In this document: one piece after another, positions 57,124-64,000 of the stretch
How the letters are laid out: every line of letters starts with the position of its first letter
Position numbering within the stretch: position 1 is the first letter of the stretch
Source of the DNA: Madurella fahalii
Taxonomy: Eukaryota; Ascomycota; Sordariomycetes; Sordariales
Length of the DNA stretch: 64,000 nucleotides
Reading direction: 5' to 3'
Assembly (NCBI GenBank): GCA_029876055.1
Contig: CM056875.1
Span: forward strand, 3,931,001-3,995,000
The notes under the pieces: model-generated
What the model was told of the DNA's origin: nothing
The model's database searches: none
What the model saw: only the letters and a program-made list of their open reading frames with translations
Made by a program: the position numbers and the translations under genes

Positions 57124-60100
57124 GATCGGTAGGTAGTCGTATGGAAACGGCCGAATCAAGCAAATCTGTGTAAGCACAAGGCTGTCGGCGGAGGGGCAGG
57201 TCTGGCGGTAGTGGCCGCGAGATACGATAGGAAGCCCTTTGCGTACACTGAAGTACTTCGGGGGGATGGAGCAGCTTCTTAAAGGCAACGTTGGGCTGGC
57301 TGAGCTGAGGAGGCGAGCTCACCGCCCCGTCTTCTACCCTATAGGACCGAGACCTGCTGCCACTGAGACACTGAGAGACGCGGGCGATGTCGCAACGCCG
57401 TCGCCAGTCCCAGAACAGGGGACGGTTGCATCGTTTGGCAATATCCATGGGAATCCTGGCTTTTCGGTAGCAGAGGATCCACTTCCCCGTGGCCCGCCTG
57501 TATACGTACATTACAGCATGTACATTGTCCACAGGCAGCCATGCCTTATCGTCGATCTGTATCCAGGTGACCCGGCTCAGCGCAATAACTCAGGTACCTC
57601 AGGATAAGGCTGTACAACGTACCCTGAGTTGACCGTCGATCCTGTGGAGAATGGATTGATGAGGGACGAAGCGCATGGTCAACCAGTGGGGCAGGTTTCA
57701 GCCATCACCCGCCGAGCGTGGGACGTAGATATCGTGGCCATCCCCCTGGCCTCATGTTATCAGACACAGAACAGACGGCGGTGCCGGAAGCGGAAAGGGA
57801 TCAGCGAGCTGGCTGCTAGTCCAGTCACGGCGATAAGCTGCCAAGGCTCTTTACCAGGCCGGCGCAGTAACTGGCACCGCATCTGTGTTTGGTTCCCTCA
57901 TCTGGCAAAGAGCGAGCAGTGAGCAAGGCATTATCAGAGAGCACAAAGGACGGGCCGATGGGCAAGGAAGGCTCTCTCCATCGTCCATGGTTGGCCAATC
58001 CGCCGGGGTAGGCGAAGCGGTCTTGGCTGCAGGGCTCATGCCCTGGAGGCATGCGGGGAGCCTCTTTTTGCGAGATTGGGCGCGGGGCCTAGACCGAGCG
58101 GCCAGTCAGCAGCAGAGGTGTGCGCCATTAGGGAGCCCGGATCTGTCCAACACGTCCGGCTTGGCAGCGGCGGAACCCCGTCATTGGGCGGCTCGCGAGC
58201 CTCAGAACATCTCGGCGACATGGTCCACGATGCCCAGTAACGCCCAGCACACCAGAGCGTGGCCAAGCAGACGAAATCTCATCCCCGCACGTGGCTGCCA
58301 CCAAACGGCGCGCCGGGTGAAGCCTTCGGGCAGATGGATAAATCCTGAGCCAGGGAGCAGGCATGAATTGTGGCTGCGTCTGGTGTAGGGGCCATCAGAA
58401 GGGGGAAAGCGTCGGCCGTGCCCAGATCGATTTCTGCTGCCGGCGGTTGCTAGCGCTGTTCGACACGTGCCAGATCGGAAGCCACCCCGACGAGCCAAGG
58501 GAGGGCGAAAGAACACTTCTGGAAGCAGCGAGATGGGACCGTAGTAGGGGCACAGACGACGCGCTGAGATCGAGGCTTTGAGAATGGGAAATTTGTTTTG
58601 TCCCTGGTGTAACCGTGGCAGGCATATACACTTCGCGTTGGTGCAAGAGTGCATCTGAGTTAGAGGCGACTCTGTTATCGCTGCCTGGTTGCACAGCGTA
58701 TTGCAATATCGAATTTGCATTTTGTTGGGACCAGCGCAATGGAAGACACGAAAAGATGAGGAAGGTGGGAGGCAAAGGTGGGAGAGGTACCTGTAGGACG
58801 GCCCAGCCGATTTCGCAATGCAACAAGGAAAAAAAGAAAAAAAAAAAAGACTGGGAAAGTTGCGCCAACTGTTTCGTAGGTGGGGGTGCCCCTTGGCAGC
58901 GTACTGTGCTGTACTGTACCTGCACCTCGAGGGAGGACCAGAGCAAATGCGGTTCAAGCCTCGAGACGCGGGAGCCAGCGCTTGGTTCCCCAGATTGCGT
59001 TGGCCTCGGGCTCCTCCATCCACAAGCCAACGGCCTGGCCCGCAATTTCCCCGGAGTGCACAGCACACACACAGAAGCCTGGACCTCGCTGGACCAAGGC
59101 ACCCGGTAGCTCTGGGACCTGGGTTCTAGGCCCTTCCCATTCCGATCCACTTGGCCATGCCCCAAGTTCAAGCCCTCTATCATGCCGCCCATAAAAACCC
59201 CTCTTCCCCATCTGTTTATTTTTAATCTTTTTTAGTATTTTTTTTTCTTTTTCCCCCCGCCTCCCCGCCTCCCCGCGGCTTCCTTGGTCAGCCGATAGCA
59301 GTCGGGGTGCTGACAACATGCATTAGTGCGTGAGATGCTCATCATGGTACTCGGTGGGATTGTCCGGTTGAACTAGGGTGTGCGGGACCTTGGCGTCTGT
59401 TGGCCCGTCATCCCAAGCACGCCCAGCCCATCGTGCTTGGGTCTCGTTTCTTGACCTGGCCAGCACGGAATGACATTCACGGAATCCCGTACACACACCA
59501 CGACCAATCTCTGCCGGCCAAGCATTGGGGCTTGACGTACTGTCAGCGCTTAGGTGCCGCGTTACTCAGGTTGGCAAAGCCCGCGTGCGGCGCTGGTCCG
59601 CCCACCCGAAAATGCAGTCGCGACTGCCGGTCGCGAAGCCTTGGTGTTTGTGACCAAGGCGCGCCCAGCGCCAGGAATGGCAGGTCCTCCGGCCAGGTCC
59701 CAAGGCGCTGAACGAGATGCGCAATCCTCTGCAATCGCCAGAGCCAGCCAACGGTTTGCCGCACCGGACAAAAGGTCCCTCAGCATACAAGACTTACCAC
59801 AGTAGTCCGGCTGCGGAGATTGCTTGCGTCCCCTATTTGCTGCAGCCTAGATAGCTTCCGAACGGCTCACCAGACTCAAAGCCGTAAGGAACAGCAGCGG
59901 CCTTGTTTGCCCATATCGAATAGTGTAGACTCGGATGATGTGAGCAAGAAAGAAGGTATGTCTGCATTGCTTACGACGACTGCATATCCCGGACCCTCCT
60001 TTCCAGCCCTCATGACGTCGATGGCGGTACTGCTCTTCATCCTTCGATCAGAAACCCCCGGCAACTATGTCGCCAGGTGCCTGGGTAGTTCGCGGCTGGT

Positions 60101-61784
60101 GTGAACAGGCTTCGTTCTGCAGCCACCTGTCTTTCCCACAGCACCCATGGCGAACACACATTTGAGCTGATACGACAAGCCCTTGGCATTGCGAGTTCCG
60201 TTTGATTTCCCAGTGTGCGTCGCAACGTCCCTCGGTTGGCTCCGATTCGCAGCTTAGACCCAAGGCTAAACATGGCCCATCCTTGCACATGTCGCCAACC
60301 AATAAATGAGCCTCCTAACACCTGCCAGAAACCTGGGAGTCGGATCTCCCCAGGGCAGTGGATAGACAAGCGTTGCAGTCAGGAAAGGAGAGATGGCAAG
60401 CACGCAAGGAACCCTTGCCCAATCGCATTCTCGTGTAAACCCGTAATTTGCGTATACAGGCTGGCTGCACCGTCGGTTAAATGGAGTTCGCATGAGATTC
60501 AGCCCGTCCTATCGACCACCCCGTACTTGTTCCGGGACGGCTGATCCTAGCTTTTGGGAACCGCAGTGTCCGTCTCTCAAATTGCCCGGCACGAGGCCAG
60601 ACCCGGCCAGATCGCACAGCGAAGCGAACGGAGGGGAGATGTCCAGCCGCTCCGAAGACTGCCGCCGCAAAAGGACTAGCGGTATATGCCTAACTCCGCC
60701 TACTACTTGCCCACAACGCGCATCGAGTCCTCCCTGCACTGTTTACACCATGTTTAGTAATTATACCATGATGTTGTTCATATCGTTTGCGTACGAATGC
60801 ATCAAGATGGTGAACAACTTGACAGGTTCGAGACTTAACTGAATCGTACTGATAGCTGTTGAAGTTGGAAACGAATTTGTGCACCTAGGTGGATGAGTTT
60901 TGCCGCTGTCCTTGATTCTACAGGAATTCTAGCCCCGAAGTCAAGATTTAATGAATTGTTCGAGTCATTGGGCACACATATGTGAATAAACTACCCTCGG
61001 ATCAGCTAACAGCCCTACCTACGGGTTGAACGTTGAGGCACTACGCCCAGTCGTTCGCGAGTATCTAATTATCTCACGAGATCCAAGATTCAGGTATCCG
61101 TATGGAATCGCGTAGTAAACGGAATCTCGGATAACAGGAGGCGTCGCCACTCGCGGCCGCATACGATCAGCAACGCTCGGTTAGGACTGCAAAGACGTGA
61201 CGTTTAACCTGATCCTACGTATATAGGTAGTACGGCAAAGTTGGAAGGACTTCAAACCGCCGGTCTAAGGCTCAAATCTTGCCTGGTGAACGGGTTAGGT
61301 TACTAGGCTATATCTTATGTGTTGCGAAACAACTTCAACTTCTGCATATCGGTGAATCCGATGTGTTTTAGTAGACGCACTTTCCTACAGGTCGCACAAC
61401 TAGCAGGTGTTGATATTCGGCGCTTCGCTCGTCGTGCGAATGTCGGATGTCTATCCTTGAAAGAATAAGGAAGGTGGGAATGGGGCACAAACCTATGCGT
61501 AGACTACGTCTCAACATGTAGATCCGCGTCCCGGGCTATGGTGATGTATTGTGTACTTATATTTGTGACTTCTTGTCGAATGCGACCGTTGCTGAGGCCG
61601 CGGATTTGGACTCGCAGCATATCCTATGTGTTTGAGCTTCATCGTTCCTTTGTGGATATCACGGAGTATCGGTTGAAATTCTCTTTTTATTTCCAGAGAG
61701 GCATTTCTATGGAATGATACCGTTTTGCCGGGGTTTGTCTTTCTTCTTCCCCTGCCATACTATATCTAGGCGCACCAAGTATCG
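57124..61784. other. long gene-free stretch
   Basis: About 4.7 kb without a supportable gene on either strand. It has A/T-rich tracts near 58829-58850 and 59214-59260. The left end should be the MFS promoter. I see no transposon ends, terminal repeats or tRNA signals. Confidence 0.45.
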
Positions 61785-63342
61785 CTACCCAGCTCCTGAT
61801 TGTCTGTCAGACAATACTCTTTCCAATACAGCAAGATCCTGTCTCAACCCGGTACAGAACACGCCCTCGGGGTCAGAAAATATCTCGGCAAACTTGAGGG
61901 CAGCCTGACCATACTTCTTGGCCGACTCGGGGTCTCCAATCTCGTAGTAAATACGCATGAAGACCCGATAGTACTCTCCCACCTTGGCAATAAGGCGCTC
62001 TACCTGGGCGAGCTCGATGAACTCGCGCGTCAGCTTGATGAGGCTATCATAATCCGTTGATTCTTCTTGCATTGCGTAGTAAAGTTCGATCAGCTGCTCC
62101 CGCCGCCGGTCTGATGCTTCCCGAGCTTCGTCCGGAGCCGAGCACAGGGCGCAGGTACAGTTGAAGCCCCAATTTCCCAGCGCCCTATGTCTGTGAGATG
62201 TCGGCATCCCCAGGGGAATATCTGCGCATGTTCGAACCTTTATCAGAACAGTTCGCCAAGGCAACTACGATTCACGTACAGCTTATAGTAATCTCTTCGC
62301 CTGGCATAATGTCTCTCGTTGCCACGGCCGACATTGCCAGATCGCGGCTTGTAAATTTACTGTACGCACTAGAACGGGTCAGTTCCCAGCCCCTACCGAC
62401 CGACTTATAAGAGGGAAAGACAACGCCTACTTTGGATCGCACGCATGGTTGAGTCTCTGTGGTGCCAAAACCACTCATTAGCAACATTGCACGCCCCCTG
62501 ACGAATTCATCTCGTGATACTAAGTGGCCTGACTAGGAGGGGCATACGAACCGCAATCTCAGGATATACACCCTTGGCATTCCGACCGTTCACCGTGACG
62601 CCGAAGGCGTTAGTTCGGATCAAATCCTCGACAGGGTCAAAGTCGTCTCCTTTGCTCCTCGTCAGAGCGAGAAATCGCTCCTTATCTGGCAGCTGGTCGA
62701 GGGCTTTCTGAAACAGGCGAGGGTACTCGACCGGACTCTCGTCTCCCTCTGACGGAAAGAACGCGTTGTCCGCAATCATGGCCGGAAAGCTCGTCATGAT
62801 GACCTCAAACTGTTTGATATGCTTTGTGGCCACGACACCCAGACCTTTGCCCGGGATAGGCATGACGGTGTAAGGTAAGTCATACGTCTCGGTCGCCAGG
62901 TGGCCTTGGTGAGACAGATGGCGACGGAAGCGCCATGCAGGCAGCGGGTCTTGTATCGCACCGGCGATGCTGGCGGCCGCTTGGGGCGTGGTAATCACGC
63001 TGACGCCACTACCATGGTTGAAAGCGGAGGAGGAGTAGACACAGAACTTTTCTATCGGCCCGGTGGAGAGAGGGACGACGCAATAAGGACGGTGAGTCCA
63101 AGGAGCGTTTTGATTTTCTCTTGCCAACCCATCAGTGTCATCGTCGATAGGGATACCGCAGCTCCCCGATGACCGCAGTGATGGGATGACGGGGTCCCAG
63201 GGGCATCGTGTCTGGATTGCGCTAGCCGCGGCAAGCGCGGAAATCAATACGAAAAGGGGTGTAAAGTGTCCTATCAGCTGCGGTATCAGAATGTGATGAA
63301 TATTAAAAGGGTTGTTGTTCCACGGCATGACTTACCAGTCAT
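61785..63342 (-). CDS. SET-domain protein with predicted signal peptide
   Basis: The proposed exons are 63342..63336 (7 nt), 63270..62552, 62456..62431 (26 nt), 62359..62280 and 62221..61785 (422 residues). Splicing restores the SET core: MPIPGKGLG at 139-147, RLNHACDPN at 243-251 (the N-H-x-C-x-P-N motif falls across two introns), GEEITISY at 271-278 and the post-SET cysteines CTCALC at 299-304. Such SMYD-like fungal proteins are candidate lysine methyltransferases. The first exon (ATGACTG with a perfect GTAAGT donor) gives the N-terminus MTGHFTPLFVLISALAAASA, a good signal peptide; without that splice an ATG at 63328 opens the same frame with a poorer N-terminus. The donor GTTCGT at 62551 is weak but is the only one keeping EIA-RLNHA. 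Secretion of a methyltransferase would be unusual. Confidence 0.75.
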
Positions 63343-64000
63343 GATTCAGGCTCGCCATATGGAATCCCACATCACATTAAATGGCTGAAGAGTAGGGTAC
63401 AACGCATGATGTAGTGGGCTACCCTTGATGTTGACTAGATTTGGCTACCGTCTTCTCTTAGATAACCTACCGTTGCATCAACGATATTTCCACCATATGC
63501 TACAACATTATGATCATCGAGACGCCAACGTCTCAAACAAATGGTAAAGGCTTGGCTACCAGCACAGCTTATAGCCGCGAGTGGGAAAACCCCCCGGCAA
63601 TATGCCAATGGTATAACCGGTAATACCTCTTGGTAGGGATGCCGAAAATCTGCGGAAGTTTACAAGCACCAGGAGTAATTGTCGTCGTAAGCATCAGTAC
63701 TAGTACAGGTGAGATTTGGCATGATAATCCCTTATTACATGTGCCTTAGTGCTACGTGCACTTCTTCTCACATTTGATGGCGTCACAGAGCTCGCGAGTC
63801 CGACGCTAAGGATATTACAATTAACACTTCAAGCTTGGCTGAAGCCAATCCAGATGGTGCAGTGCGAAAGGGGCATTGTTAAATCTGATCTACGTGGTCT
63901 TTCGTCTGCTTCTGTTGAGCTCTCGTAATTGAAGTGAAACTTGGGTAGGACCAGTCGGAGCACGGGCTGTTGCATTTGATATGTGGCCAGGTGTCCCGTC
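63343..64000. other. gene-free end of window
   Basis: Promoter side of the SET gene; nothing else is recognised up to the right edge. Confidence 0.45.

Noticed and set aside
58395..59192. 265-codon minus-strand frame
   Set aside because: It contains a Phe run from the poly-T tract, lacks any domain and has no splice context.
62360..62430. Apparent one-base deletion after NHACDP in the SET gene
   Set aside because: A 71-nt GT-AG intron completes the N of the motif and continues with KFTSRDLAMSAV, so no frameshift is needed.

Overview
This window comes from a filamentous ascomycete (Pezizomycotina), most likely a Sordariomycete. The reasons are GT-AG introns of about 50-95 nt with CTAAC/CTGAC branch points, GC-rich third codon positions in genes against AT-richer spacers, and a gene set that includes RTT109, SRP54, the mitochondrial ribosomal protein mL57, a PTH11-type receptor, a heme-thiolate haloperoxidase and a CmcJ-type oxygenase. 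All exon boundaries were worked out by hand from reading frames, splice motifs and remembered family consensus sequences. No alignment or database search was run.

Layout. 0-1 kb: 3' end of a CorA-like membrane protein (+). 2.4-5.1 kb: two convergent, intronless, secreted genes of bacterial flavour, an esterase-713-like hydrolase (+) and an SsuA/NMT1-like solute-binding protein (-). 6.6-7.1 kb: a decayed gene fragment. 7.3-9.3 kb: a SulP/SLC26 anion transporter (-) with two single-base frameshifts. 10.2-14 kb: a single-pass cell-surface protein and an unrecognised gene. 14.6-17.9 kb: a CmcJ-like oxygenase (+) and a secreted LVIVD-repeat protein (-). 20.5-25.5 kb: a housekeeping block with an Rkm4/SETD6-type methyltransferase, RTT109 and mL57. 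27.6-32.7 kb: a PTH11-like receptor and a long E/P/A-rich BTB protein. 36.1-37.1 kb: a secreted haloperoxidase. 38.8-41.5 kb: remnants of an unidentified duplicated family. 42-47.6 kb: a small secreted protein, an aryl-alcohol-dehydrogenase-type aldo-keto reductase and SRP54. 49.6-57.1 kb: a secreted PQQ-type sugar dehydrogenase, a second (cytosolic) solute-binding-like protein, an 18-cysteine secreted protein and an MFS organic-anion permease. 61.8-63.3 kb: a SET-domain protein with a predicted signal peptide.

The genes do not form one operon or an obvious biosynthetic cluster. The window mixes conserved housekeeping genes (RTT109, SRP54, mL57, the Rkm4-like gene) with accessory genes whose products are secreted or membrane-bound. 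Long gene-poor spacers (2.7 kb at 18-20 kb, 3.5 kb at 33-36 kb, 4.7 kb at 57-62 kb) contain homopolymers and gene debris. Some of the debris carries stop codons of the kind expected from RIP (TGG to TGA, CAG to TAG).

The points most worth a second look are the double frameshift in the SulP gene, two GC-AG introns, the pair of intronless bacterial-like secreted genes, two solute-binding-like proteins without ABC transporters, the duplicated relic family, and the secreted SET protein with a 7-nt first coding exon.
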